Part shown: piece by piece, positions 46,681-57,619 of the stretch
Numbering within the stretch: position 1 is the first letter of the stretch
Layout of the letters: each line of letters begins with the position of its first letter
NCBI GenBank assembly: GCA_001179505.1
Contig: CDMY01000666.1
Location: 124,001-188,000, forward strand
From: Vitrella brassicaformis
Taxonomy: Eukaryota > Sar > Vitrellaceae
Reading direction: 5' to 3'
Length of the DNA: 64,000 nucleotides
Position numbers and translations under genes: made by a program
The notes under the pieces: generated by a model
Databases searched by the model: none
What the model was told of the DNA's origin: nothing
What the model saw: only the letters and a program-made list of their open reading frames with translations

Positions 46681-47619
46681 TGGCAGAAGGACAAGGGCAG
46701 GGAGGGGAGGGGACGGCAGGGGAGGGAGGGTGGATGGACGCCTTAGAGTGTCGTGTGATGTGCATTTTGCCCTTTTGGTGATCTGCCGGATTGCCGGACA
46801 GACGGACAGATCAATCTCAATCAATGTGCTGCCTGTGGTTGGTGCGTGTGGGAGACCAACTTTCTTGCGTCGTGTACAGTGAGTAAAAAGGCTTATCAGT
46901 GTGTCGCTTTCGCTCAAATCGGAGCTTTACTAACACATGAGTGTGGTGGTGTGTCCATCCACCCAGCTGTCCATGCTACAGCACACCATGCGTCAATTAG
47001 CCTGCACGATGCGCACAACGACCTCTCACACTCACACAATCAGACAGCATTCAGACATACACCCGGCACGGCACACCCACAGCACTCCCACACGAGGGAT
47101 GCACGGGGCAGCCATGCCAAAAAACGGTCACATCAATCAGGCAGGCAGGCAGGCAGGGATGGGAACGTGCCGACCGCTCGGCCGTCTCCTCTCATGTGTG
47201 TGTGTGAGAAGAGAAGAAACAGCCGAACGGTTTGCGGCACCCCCTAGAGTGAGCAAACACTTCCCGCCCGCCCGTCACACACAGGTCAACCGAAGGCCGT
47301 CATGGCCAGCTCCACACACACATGGCATGGCCGGGCAGACACACCCACATGTGTGTGTGAGGGCTGGGGGGCAAAAGTGTTGAAACGACAGCCAGACGGT
47401 AACACAGCAGGAAGACGCAACTCTGCTACAGACGTACGCCGGTCAGTCAGTCGAGCACACACACACACACACAGCTCGTGCCCGCCCCCAGATAGAAGGT
47501 GAGTGGATCAATCCGTCCACAGCTCTCCCCTGTCGCCCCAAGCTACAATCCCCACTTCTCCCTCCCTCCCGCCCTTCCCACCCCGCCACCCTCGCCCTCC
47601 CCCCGGTGTGTGTGTGTGT
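46681..47619. repeat. Convergent spacer, repeats
   Basis: This spacer separates the 3' ends of PHPT1 and the small membrane protein gene. It holds G-rich arrays (46700-46735), CA/TG runs and a run of GGCA units (47140-47157). Frames of up to about 150 codons cross it, but they follow the repeats. Confidence 0.5.
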
Positions 47620-48117
47620 CTAGATTTCTAGTTCGCGCCACTTTGAGAAGACCATGAATTTGCCATTGTCCCTCATGCGCCACCAGAGGCGGAAGACGAC
47701 GGTGGCGTAGCACATGGGGATGGCGGTCCAGAGCATGAGCTCCGTCCATGCGCGGGCGCCCAGTCCGCCCCACTCGCCGCGGTCCACCTGCCAGAACCAC
47801 AGGTTGAGCCGCGGGTCCAGCGATTTCTTGGGCTTGGCGTTCCAGTCGCTCAGGCTCGTCTCCCCGTTGTACTCCCACCACTTGGCCATCGCCTTCTTGA
47901 CGTAGTGCTGGTGGTTGCGCCAACCGTTCCGAATCAGCCAGTACGCTGGCCCGCCATGACGCGGCAGCTGCACAAACACACACAATCCACACAGCACCGC
48001 ACGAAGCAGGCAGAGAGAGGGAAGGACACGATGAGGGGTGAGCTGGCGGTGTGGTTTGCGCTTCTTTCCGTAGCAGCGTACCATAGGCGGCGCGAGACGC
48101 ACATTGCTGACCCTCAT
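47620..48117 (-). CDS. Small Trp-rich membrane protein, possibly mitochondrial
   Basis: Two exons give a protein of about 130 residues. Exon 1 is short (MRVSNVRLAPPM, ATG at 48117). Exon 2 begins LPRHGGPAYWLIRNGW and contains HYVKKAMAKWWEYNGE, a charged middle (SLSDWNAKPKKSLDPRLNLW), one hydrophobic helix (LMLWTAIPMCYATVVF) and a basic C-terminus (RLWWRMRDNGKFMVFSKW). Single-helix, Trp- and Arg-rich proteins of this size are typical of accessory subunits of mitochondrial respiratory complexes or ATP synthase in alveolates; that role is inference. The divergent partner is the SCI1-like gene. Confidence 0.6.
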   Translation of the reverse strand: MRVSNVRLAPPMVRCYGKKRKPHRQLTPHRVLPSLCLLRAVLCGLCVFVQLPRHGGPAYWLIRNGWRNHQHYVKKAMAKWWEYNGETSLSDWNAKPKKSLDPRLNLWFWQVDRGEWGGLGARAWTELMLWTAIPMCYATVVFRLWWRMRDNGKFMVFSKWRELEI

Positions 48118-48282
48118 CTTGCCCGATGAGGCCCAGCCCTCAAACAACACCTCCCCCTTCGCAAGCTCGCAACTCTCACTCCCGCTTTTTTCTTCCCCTT
48201 TTCTCCAAACGTCGCGATGCGCCAGAAGATGTGCAACAGCCCTTGAATCAGCGCGCGAAATCAGCCCACTGATCTACCCATA
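48118..48282. promoter_or_regulatory. Divergent promoter with AAGCTCGCA
   Basis: This 165-bp region between two opposite ATG codons has AAGCTCGCA at 48163-48171, 46 bp upstream of the minus-strand ATG and about 110 bp upstream of the plus-strand ATG. A pyrimidine-rich stretch follows (48174-48206). Confidence 0.55.
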
Positions 48283-49928
48283 ATGTCTGACGTCCGCGAG
48301 CGGGACAGGGAGAGGGAGAGGGAGAGGGATGACCGTGATGCCGCATCTGACGGGGGAAACAGGCGGCCGAGAGATCACGATCAAGACGATGAACGAGACG
48401 ACCGCCGTGAGGAGCGGCGAGAGCGTGAGGGTGACAAGCACCGGGAGAAGGAGAGGAAGCGCAAGAGGAGATCTCGGGACGAGTCGAGCGATGAGTCATC
48501 GTCGGAGTCCGATGATGATGTCAGCAGGAGCGCATCGGACAGCGACAGCGAATCTGACAGCTCAGAGTGAGGGAGTGAGTGAGTGAGAAGACGTATACAC
48601 AGACATGCAATGTCATTCGTTGTGTGTGTGTGTGTGTGTGTGCTTACATGTGTGTGCAGGGATGAGCGGCGTCGTCGGAAGCGTCGGAAGAAGGAGAAGC
48701 GTGACAAGGAGCGGCGGAAGGAGAAGAAGAAGGACAAGAAGCGCAAGAAAGATAAGGACAGGAAGAAGAAGAAAAAGAAGGACAAGGGGGACAAGGACAC
48801 CGCCAGGGCGGGGGCGGGTGAGTTTCTTACCACCAATCCACACACGCTGCCACACACAGATGCACCGCACCCGCTAGTTTGCCATGTCTGAGTGTCTTGG
48901 GCTGTGCTGTGGTGCAGTGACTGATCAGTGGGGCAAGTTCGGCCAGCTAGTCGAGACGGACCTGTGGCGGAAGCGGCCTGAGTTCCAGCTATGGCTCATG
49001 GAGGTCAAACAAAAGACGCTGGAGGAACTGTCCAACTGGGTCAGGGAGCGAGGGAGGCAGGGACCCCCGGGCAGTCAGTGCTCACATACATGTGTGTGTT
49101 TGTGTGTTTGTTCGTGTGGTGTGTTCTGTGCAGGAGGAGAAGCAGTTGTTCCGCGACTACATGGAGGACTACAACACAGCCACACTGCCGCACCGCAAGT
49201 ACGCCAACACCACCACACACGTGACCAGCACGACACAGCAACATCGCACTGTGTCGTGCGTGTTTGTGTGTGTTTTGGTGTGTGTCAGGTATTACAGCCT
49301 GCAGGACTACGAGGCCGAAAAAGCCAAAAAGGTGAGACACATGACATACCCGCTATGTTCATACGCACATTGTCGGTGTGTGTGCATCCGTCCACCAGCC
49401 GCCCAAGAAGCGCGTGGAGGAGCCCTCCAATGTCGTCTCGTTCGACGACGAACGATCCAGAAAGTAACACACACGCATCACACACTGGGGAGAGCGGACG
49501 GCGGAGCCCTCAATGCCTTTCTGTCTCTCTCTGCTGTGTGTGTGTCGTCAGGGAGGAGATCCGGAAGATCCGTGACGCGCGGGCCCGTGAGGCGCAGCAG
49601 GAGGCATTTGCTGGCATGGACGAAGAGAAGGTATTCATGCATACACACATCCGCAGGGCACTCGTACGAGCGCCACTGCATGTCCTCTCTCCCTTCCTGT
49701 GTGTGGTGTGTGTCTCGGCGTGTGTGGTCAGGTGGCTGCGATGCGTCGGCAGCAGGGGCTCAAGAACCAAATGCAGACGCTCTTTAAGTGAGACGACTAC
49801 CAACCACACCGCATCAAAGACCAGAGAACGCGCTGGCCATGCGTGTGTGTGAGACTGTGTTTTGTAGGATGGGTCGGTATGACGAGGCCGAGAAGATCCA
49901 GAAGCTGCTACAGCCGGATGAGAAATGA
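48283..49928 (+). CDS. SCI1-like nuclear protein with RS/K-rich N-terminus
   Basis: Nine exons join. The first two code for a highly charged Arg/Glu/Asp and Lys-rich region (EERREREGDKHREKERKRKR; KKDKKRKKDKDRKKKKKKDK) with an acidic Ser/Asp tract between. The conserved part begins WGKFGQLVETDLWRKRPEFQ and continues LWLMEVKQKTLEELSNW, then EEKQLFRDYMEDYNTATLPH and KYYSLQDYEAEKAKK. This matches the conserved block of plant SCI1-type nuclear proteins and relatives found in many eukaryotes, which are linked to cell-cycle control and RNA processing. The C-terminus is helical (IRDARAREAQQEAFAGMDEE; MGRYDEAEKIQKLLQPDEK). A nucleolar or splicing-related location is suggested by the K-rich tracts. The naming rests on pattern recall only. 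Confidence 0.7.
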
Positions 49929-50401
49929 AGCATGTCGTCCGTCACTGTGGCCGGAGGGAGGGAGGGAGGGAGGGAGGGAGGGGTGTGTATGCTGCACTCT
50001 GATGTGACCATGTGCAACATGGACGACTGGTTGAAATGGAATGACGTGAGGCATGGAATAAAGCCGACAGAGTGCGTCTGGTCTGCGCGTGCGGGGAATC
50101 AAACATTAATTCCATCTTGCTCTCTCTTTCACTGCTGCATTACATCCCATCCGTTGTCACTCTTGTGCCATTGAGCGATTCATGCGATGACGGCCACCCA
50201 TCAAGCTCTCTGTCTGTCTGTACAGTGTTGCTTTCCCTTGATCGCTCTGAGCCTCACCCTCTGTCTGTCCCTCTGAGCATTCCTGTTGCAGGCCGCGGGG
50301 GTGGGGAGGAGGGACAATCTGTCAGTCAGTACACAGACGCCGCAGCTGATGCAGGCAGCTACGAGTGCTGGCTACATCTAGCATCATGGGTTGGTTAAGA
50401 T
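49929..50401. repeat. Convergent spacer with a GGGA array
   Basis: This region lies between two convergent stop codons. It contains a GGGA/GGAG array at 49952-49981; the rest shows no coding signal. Confidence 0.5.
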
Positions 50402-52409
50402 CTATCCCTCCTGCTCCTCACAGCCGCCCTCCACCTCTCCCTCCGAGTCATCGCCCTCCCCATCGCCATCGCCATCGTAGCTATCATCATCCGCTCCCAC
50501 GTTTGTCGCCACCTCGGCGGCCTGCACCACATGCTGCTGATAGAGGGCCTGCAGACGCTCCTCATCCACACGAGGCCGGAAATGGAGGAACAGAAACCGC
50601 ACCGCCTGCGTGATTAAGACACAACCAGACAGTTAACAAGCTGACAGTGTGTATTCGCTACGCGTGGGATGCAGGTGACTCACCTGAATTGCGATCCCAT
50701 GTCATTGTGTGTCTGCAGCGCTGCTACCTTGTCCACGCCGCCGGCCTGCACGGAGGTCAAAGAAAGATAGCCGTGTGGATGTTGGTCGCTCCCCATTATG
50801 CTCTCTCTCTCTCGTTGTCTCACCTGCTCTAGTAGTGTGCAGTAGGGGTTGTCGGGGAGGCCCTCGTTGGCCTGCTTCTGACGACCCACACTGCACACAC
50901 GAATGCAACATGCCGGCAGCAGACATGAGCAACACACAAGCAGGTGGGCGTTGGACCTACCTTAGTACGTCATCCAGCGCTGAGAGGATGGACTCCAACA
51001 CCTCACCGTCATCTTCGGCGCCATTGAGCAGGTCACATATGGGCCGAATGCCGCCGCACTCAACCACATAGTCAATCTGCACGATTTAGCGGACAGGTAC
51101 ACACCCGCCCACACAAATGTGCCACACACGGCACAGGAAATAAGTCGTGTGTGGCCGGCTGGCAAACATACAAACCTGTTGCTGCGATCCTCTGACTACA
51201 ATACTGCCGATATTCGCTGCTGCCCTCTTCTTCAGGTCGGCATCGCTGTCCCCGCTGGCCACCAGGTCAACCAGCAGAGGGACCAGGCCGCCATCGATGA
51301 GCGTCTGCACATGGGCAGTGCTGCCTGCATCCAATCAGCCCACCCAAACAGCACAGCACCCTACACATGACGTGGGTGGATCTATGTGTGTAGCTGTCTT
51401 ACCTAGAGCCAGGAACTGCACTATCGCACAAGCGACAGCTTTGATCTTTGGCTCGGCCATCTGCAGCAATGGCTTGATCGACGCGACGGCGCCACACTCG
51501 ACCAAAGCGTCAAGGTCAGCATCGGTACCTGTGGGGCAGGCAGGACACAATGAGCCATGTACGCAGCCAGTGATGGTGTTTGGTGCACTTTCACGGAAAC
51601 TCACCTTGCTCATTGAATTGAATCACAAATTGTTGCAGCGCCCCTCGTGCGCATTGCAGCACATTGTCGTCCTGCTGCGGCGCGGCGATGAGACCGACCA
51701 GCACCGGCAGGAAGGGCACCAACTCGGCCAGTGGGACAGGGTGGGGCGAGTTCTCGGAGACACTCCACAGATAGCACAGCAGGTAGGCACTCCCGGTCAG
51801 CACGGCGACGTTGCTGCTCTCGCGCATCGCCTTCAGCAGCGGCTGCAGGACGCCGGCGGCCAGCACGGCATCGCGACAGGTCGATGACTCCGTCGTGATA
51901 ATGCACAGCGCCGCGATGGCCGCTCCACGCACATTGTCATCGGCTGACGACACGAGCTGCACCAGGGGCGGGACGGCACCCGCATCCACCACCAAATCGC
52001 TATGATGCCTCGCCAGTCTGCTAAGGGCCAATGCTGCGGGTTTCTGCACCTTGTCGCACCCGCTCAGCTGCTCGACCAACACAGGCACCAGACCCGCATC
52101 GATGGCCTTCTCCTCGATTGTGCCAGCCATGTGCTCGATGAGGAGCAGCCGCGGCAGCAGTCCAATGGCGCTGATGCAAAGCTGCGGATCACTGGCCGAG
52201 GCGGAGGCTATCAGGTTGCATATGTCGGTCATTGTGGCGGCAATGTCGGCCTCGACGGCATCCAGCCCTCGCTGCTGCACTGACTGGTCGTACGCCTCCT
52301 TTGTCCTGTTGGATTTGTACAGGTCCCTCGCCTTGTTCAGCACTGCTTGGGGTGAGGGATGGCCATCTGTGGTGCTGACGGCCTCTTCTGTGCTGCCCGA
52401 CGACTCCAT
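50402..52409 (-). CDS. Importin-alpha-like ARM-repeat protein, degenerate NLS-binding sites
   Basis: The ATG at 52409 (MESSGSTEEAVSTTDG) begins a large first exon and then about six small exons. Armadillo repeats are clear: EKAIDAGLVPVLVEQLSG, RDAVLAAGVLQPLLKAM, ALVECGAVASIKPLLQM, QTLIDGGLVPLLVDLV. The C-terminal block (YVVECGGIRPICDLLNG, then GLPDNPYCTLLEQ and GGVDKVAALQTHND) is the importin-alpha end module. A final acidic tail (DDDSYDGDGDGEGDDSEGE) closes it. Two features are odd for an importin: no Arg/Lys-rich importin-beta-binding segment at the N-terminus, and almost none of the W-x3-N motifs that hold nuclear localisation signals (ALALSRLAR, IAALCIITT take their place). It may bind other partners or act as a regulator. 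A better-conserved paralog lies at 55390. Confidence 0.72.
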
Positions 52410-52841
52410 CTCGTCAACCTGCGAAGGCCAGCACACATACAGACCACGCGGAATGGTCCCATGGCCGTCTGTCCTCCTGACCTGTCCACGTCCGCAATGT
52501 TACGCTGCTCGCCCAGATCTCACGACCGACACCTGACCTGAGAACCAGCGAGAGAACGGATACATGATGACACGAGATGAGATAGATCTGCAGCAGGGAT
52601 GCTTTCAGTCACCGTCGTGTGTGCAGGCTGTGATGCTGGAGGCTCACGGGACCGACGAAACGCAACGGAAGCGGGGGAATCAGCGAGCCGAGGACGACGA
52701 TCGAATGTATGCCTTTCACACTTCTTTCTGGCTGTGTGGCCGCAGATCTGGACCTACGGTGCTTCAGCAGCCACTAACAAATCTTCTTGTCAAGCTTCGT
52801 GAAGAAAAGCGGTTGACGACTGATGACGGACTCATCTGCTG
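52410..52841. promoter_or_regulatory. Divergent promoter of the ARM and beta-helix genes
   Basis: This 432-bp region separates opposite ATG codons and lacks an exact AAGCTCGCA. A plus-strand frame of 92 codons (52564-52842) crosses it; it lacks recognisable domains and ends just at the next gene, so I treat it as leader rather than a gene. Confidence 0.35.
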
Positions 52842-53773
52842 ATGGCGGGTTGCGGCAATGAGGGAGATGGTGACGTCCGGATGCCGGCGGCCGTCAAGGA
52901 GAGGCTCGCCATCTCTCACTACTTCGAGATCGAGAACATTGGTCATCAGGCGGACAGCCGGGTCATCCAGTCGCTCTTCGGCGGCTGCACATTGGTGACG
53001 GAGCCTCTTATTCATCTAGCGGAGCGTCTGCCGGCCGCCATTGAGCGATGCCGAGAGGGAGGGGAAGAGGAAAAGGAGAGGGAGGGCGGCCATGTGTGTG
53101 GCTACACTGTGGATGAGACTAAGGGCCCGGCCTTCATCCATCGCACTGCGACGGTCTTCCCTGCGGCTCACATCGAGGGACCATGCTATATCGGACCAAA
53201 TGTAAGTGACCGAGTGCACTGACCAATATGCTTATGCTCATGTGTGTGTGTTTCTCTGGTGTGCAGGCGACTGTGGGTCATGCTGCGTACGTCCGGAGCA
53301 ACACGGCCATGTGTGAGAACGCCATCGTCGGCCACTCGAGCGAGTGCAAGCACTCCATTTTGCTGCCCCACGCACACGCCCCGCACTTCAACTACGTCGG
53401 CGACTCGATCATCGGCTGGCGTGTCAACCTGGGTGCGGGCACCAAGCTCTCCAACCTGCCCATGATGAGCCTCGAGGACATCAACACACAGCAGCAGCAG
53501 CACAAGACACCTGCTGACGTCAGAACCGTCAAGATCAGGATCAAGCCATCGCCGGGAGAGGATTGCGACTATGTGTTCGACACGTCGCTGGTGAAGATGG
53601 GGGCCGTGCTGGGCGACGGCGTGCAGACGGGCTGCAATGTGGTGTGCAACCCGGGTGTGTGTGTGGGGCGGGGGACGCTGGTGTATGGTGGAGTGTGTCT
53701 GCGGGGCGGATACTATGCCCCCAGACAGATTGTCAAGCTGAGACAGGAAATAGAGATCAGCCAGAGGTGGTAG
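52842..53773 (+). CDS. Left-handed beta-helix (hexapeptide) sugar-nucleotide type protein
   Basis: Two exons join. The N-terminal part (KERLAISHYFEIENIG, LIHLAERLPAAIERC) is helical. Then comes a hexapeptide-repeat beta helix: AAHIEGPCYIGPNATVGHAA, VRSNTAMCENAIVGHSSE, HSILLPHAHAPHFNYVGDSI, GWRVNLGAGTKLSNLPM, then VKMGAVLGDGVQTGCNVVCN, PGVCVGRGTLVYGGVCL. The His/Phe-rich HAPHFNYVGDS turn is typical of the C-terminal beta helix of GlmU- and thymidylyltransferase-like enzymes. No nucleotidyltransferase domain is present, so it is either an acyltransferase-type trimer or a binding/structural subunit. The last exon and 3' flank are repeated twice more downstream (54128-54228 and 55024-55217). Confidence 0.7.
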
Positions 53774-54400
53774 GGACCAGTAGATGTAGCTCAGCAGTGA
53801 TTGACTGACAGCGTTGACTGAGCTGTTAGAACTCTTCTACTACCTACTGACTTGCACGAGAACCATTTAAATATTTATCTGTTCATCACATCGACAACCC
53901 CACAGCGGAGAAACGATTTACAGCATTTGTAAACGGATTTGAAACCACTTTCGATGCGGGGCGTTTCAGCCTTCTTCAGCGCCGTCTGGGTGGCCATTTG
54001 CTCGTTGGTATGGCCCGACCTGAAGCAACTGACCGTCCCTCAACTTGCGAAGCGCCTCTCGAGCCGGTTTTCCTTCGTCAGCCTCAGTGCCCTCCGTGAG
54101 CTCAGTCGACGGCTGTGGTCAGATCTCGGACGCTGGTGTATGGTGGAGTGTGTCTGCGGGGCGGATACTATGGGCCCAGACAGATTGTCAAGCTGAGGCA
54201 GGAAATAGAGATCAACCAGAGGTGGTAGCTAGGCACCAGTAGATGTAGCTCAGCAGTGATTGACTGACAGCGTTGACTGAGCTGTACATGTTAGAAATCC
54301 TCTACTGACTTGCACGAGATCCATTTATCTGTTCATCCCATGGCAGCCTTGGACCCCCCTAAGCGATTTACAGCATTTGTAAACAGATTTGTCTGAGGAG

Positions 54401-54723
54401 ATGCGGGGCGTTTCAGCCTTCTTCAGCGCCGTGTGGGTGGCCGTTTGCTCGTTGATATGGCCCGACCTGAAGCAGCTGACCGTCCCTCAACTTGCGAAGC
54501 GCCTCTCGAGCCGCTTTTCCTTCATCAAGATCAGACTGAGTGCCCTCCGTGAGCTGCACCGGCGTGTCAAGGAGAATCGCCACGCGGCCACCGACGCCAT
54601 TCATGCGCTGCCGGTGCTGGTGCGGCTACTCAAGAGCTGCCAGCCCATGATTGTGAGAGAGGCGGCCAGATGCCTGGCAGCCATCGCCATCATCGCTGCT
54701 GACGACCTCGATGCGGCTGCTGC
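54401..54723 (+). pseudogene. Truncated copy of the importin-alpha-like first exon
   Basis: The ATG at 54401 begins MRGVSAFFSAVWVAVCSLIW and continues identically to the intact gene for about 107 codons until the gap at 54724. After the gap the sequence resumes in the beta-helix end rather than in importin, so the copy is cut. Another, more diverged copy lies at 53954-54115. Confidence 0.65.
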
Positions 54724-55023
54724 NNNNNNNNNNNNNNNNNNNNNNNNNNNNNNNNNNNNNNNNNNNNNNNNNNNNNNNNNNNNNNNNNNNNNNNNNNNNN
54801 NNNNNNNNNNNNNNNNNNNNNNNNNNNNNNNNNNNNNNNNNNNNNNNNNNNNNNNNNNNNNNNNNNNNNNNNNNNNNNNNNNNNNNNNNNNNNNNNNNNN
54901 NNNNNNNNNNNNNNNNNNNNNNNNNNNNNNNNNNNNNNNNNNNNNNNNNNNNNNNNNNNNNNNNNNNNNNNNNNNNNNNNNNNNNNNNNNNNNNNNNNNN
55001 NNNNNNNNNNNNNNNNNNNNNNN
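54724..55023. other. Assembly gap of 300 N
   Basis: The second 300-N gap lies inside the tandem duplication. It interrupts an importin exon on its left and a beta-helix gene end on its right. A collapsed or mis-joined repeat is likely here. Confidence 0.9.
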
Positions 55024-55389
55024 ACACGTCGCTGGTGAAGATGGGGGCCGTGCTGGGCGACGGCGTGCAGACGGGCTGCAATGTGGTGTGCAACCCGGGT
55101 GTGTGTGTGGGGCGGGGGACGCTGGTGTATGGTGGAGTGTGTCTGCGGGGCGGATACTATGGGCCCAGACAGATTGTCAAGCTGAGGCAGGAAATAGAGA
55201 TCAACCAGAGGTGGTAGCTAGGCACCAGTAGATGTAGCTCAGCAGTGATTGACTGACAGCGTTGACTGAGCTGTACATGTTAGAAATCCTCTACTGACTT
55301 GCACGAGATCCATTTATCTGTTCATCCCATGGCAGCCTTGGACCCCCCTAAGCGATTTACAGCATTTGTAAACAGATTTGTCTGAGGAG

Positions 55390-57619
55390 ATGCGGGGCGT
55401 TTCAGCCTTCTTCAGCGCCGTGTGGGTGGCCGTTTGCTCGTTGATATGGCCCGACCTGAAGCAGCTGACCGTCCCTCAACTTGCGAAGCGCCTCTCGAGC
55501 CGCTTTTCCTTCATCAAGATCAGACTGAGTGCCCTCCGTGAGCTGCACCGGCGTGTCAAGGAGAATCGCCACGCGGCCACCGACGCCATTCATGCGCTGC
55601 CGGTGCTGGTGCGGCTACTCAAGAGCTGCCAGCCCATGATTGTGAGAGAGGCGGCCAGATGCCTGGCAGCTATCGCCATCATCGCTGCTGACGACCTCGA
55701 TGCGGCTGCTGCAATGTCCGCTCTCCGGCAGCAACTCTCGTCCCCGCATCTCGATGTGCGCGTGCACGCGGCAAGTGCGCTCTGCCGCATTGCAACTTCA
55801 CGGCAAAGGGTGGGCGTCAACATGGCCTGTCTGCTCGGCGTCATTTCCGACGGACTCAAAAGCGGCGATGCAGCCATCCAACTCGAGGCCGCCGCTGCAG
55901 TTCGCAAGCTGGTCGCCATCGAAGGAGTGCCGCCCATCCAGGAGGCCATCGATGCGGGTGTCGTTCAACCACTCGTGGGGTTGCTCAGTGACTCGAGCAT
56001 GCCGAAGGTGCAGTTTGAGGCGGCGTGGGCGCTGACCAACATCGCTGGGGGCACATCGGAGCAGACGCAGGCCGTCGTTGAGGCTGGTGGCATTCCGCCC
56101 CTCATTCAGCTGCTGTCGTCTGATGGTGACGCGCGCGACCAGGCCATGTGGGCACTGGGCAACATCGCGAGCGATGGGCCACTTTCGCGCGACCTGGTGC
56201 TGGCAGCGGGCGTCATTAAGCCACTGGTCGATCTGCTGCGCGAGAGCAAGAAGGTGTCAATCGTGCGCTCAGCCACCTGGACGCTCTGGAAACTGTGCCG
56301 TGGGCGGCCCCAGCCGCTCTTCGAGTTGGTGTCGCCAGCGGTGCCGGTGGTCGCAGAGCTCATCAAGACGCCTCAACAAGACGCTGAGGTGCTGATTGGC
56401 GCGTGCTGGGCACTGTCATACGTGACCCACGGGAGAGCTGACGAGGACATCGAGGCCGTGGTGGGCAGTGGTGTGTGCGGTCGTCTGGTGCAGCTGATGG
56501 GCCATGACAGCCGTGAGATTCAGCTATCTACAGTGAGTACCGTCGGCAACATCGTCGCGGGTACATAAACGCATACACGGAGGGCTGGGTTGAGGAGAGG
56601 GAGATTAAGGTGGCTGGTCAATGCGTGCCCTGATCTTGTGTGTGTTTGTGTGGTCTCAGGCAATGATGTGCAGACACAGGCAATGATCGAGTGGGGCGCC
56701 ATTCCTGCTTTGCAGGGGCTGCTGTCGTCGCCCGTAGTGCGTATTCGCAGGCAGGCATGCTGGACGATCTCCAACATCATGGCTGGTGGGTGAGCTCAAA
56801 CAAACAAAGCAGTGGGGACAATGGCGTATCTGTGTCTGGTCAGGTTCACGTGAGCAGCGTCAGGCGGTCATCGATGGCGACGTGGTGCCGCAAGTGATCA
56901 CCACAGCCACCACAGACGAGCCGAACGTCAGGAGAGAGGCACTGTGGGCCATCATCAATGGAGTGTTTGGGCGGATCACAGCAGCAGGTACCGATAAGAC
57001 CACCTGGAATGAATGTGCTGTAATGTCATGGTTGTTCAGGTGGAGTATTTGGTTGCGAGTGGTTGCGTCGGGCCGCTGTGTGATCTGCTCGCCGACGGGA
57101 CGGAGGTCGCAATGCTCAGAGGCTCACTCAATGCAGTCCACAACTTTCTGCGGTGCCCTTTCTATCACAACACAAACACCACAACACAAGGCACAGAACA
57201 CCGTGCTTATGCATCCTGTCCGTATGTGTGCTGGTGTCTCTCTTTTCCACAGAGTGGGTGCGCAGGTCCAGGCGCGCGACGGCCTCCCGCACAACCCCTA
57301 CCGCAACCTCCTACAACAGGTAGGTCACATGCGGGCGAAAACAGAAGGCGCCCATCTGCTTGTCGTATGTAGGCCGATGGAGTGGTCAGGCTTTCGCAGC
57401 TGACGCACCACGCCGATGAGAACATACGCACCCTGGTCTGTCGACAGGATGTTTCCCCGCGAATGTCCGTGCATCCACTGGCTGCACTTGTGTTCCTCTG
57501 TTGCATTGGTTCAGTCGGTCGAGGCCATGGAGGCTATGATGATAGAGGAGGACACCGACGTCGGCTCAGAAGGCACCGACACCACCAAGACCAGTGACGG
57601 GGAGGACGGCAGCGAGTGA
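55390..57619 (+). CDS. Importin-alpha-like ARM-repeat protein
   Basis: The start is the ATG at 55390 (MRGVSAFFSAVWVAVC), followed by a hydrophobic stretch and a basic helix (IRLSALRELHRRVKENRH). About ten ARM repeats follow. Conserved importin W-x3-N motifs are present: EAAWALTNIAGG, DQAMWALGNIAS, QACWTISNIMAG and EALWAIINGVFG. The small exons from 56660 give further repeats, VEYLVASGCVGPLCDLL, GLPHNPYRNLLQQ and ADGVVRLSQLTHHAD, then an acidic tail (EEDTDVGSEGTDTTKTSDGE). Unlike canonical importin alpha it has no separate Arg/Lys-rich importin-beta-binding domain. It therefore may carry cargo by a different partner or be autoinhibited differently. It is much closer to true importin alpha than its minus-strand paralog at 50402. 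Confidence 0.78.

Larger units (their letters stand above)
53774..55389 (+). repeat. Tandem partial duplications of the beta-helix 3' end and importin exon 1
   Basis: Three tandem units can be seen. Each has the end of the beta-helix gene, about 160 bp of spacer (cagtagatgtagctcagcag) and the start of the importin-alpha-like gene. Unit 1: 53573-54115, with a diverged first exon (53954 onward, KLQ-type changes and a lost middle). Unit 2: 54128-54723. Unit 3: 55024 onward, leading into the intact importin gene. Units 2 and 3 match at a constant offset of 989 bp over about 596 bp; I noted one base difference (C/T near 54681 versus 55670). Truncated junction at about 54120-54128 joins importin exon 1 to the beta-helix end. 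Confidence 0.75.

Noticed and set aside
48381-48857. Minus-strand Ser/Phe-rich frame opposite the SCI1-like gene
   Set aside because: It is the reverse of GAA/AAG-rich codons of the Lys/Glu-rich exons.
54241-54290. tRNA-like words (tgtagctcagcagtgattg) in the duplicated spacer
   Set aside because: The TAGCTCAG resembles a D-arm but no matching anticodon arm, T-arm or acceptor stem could be drawn around it.
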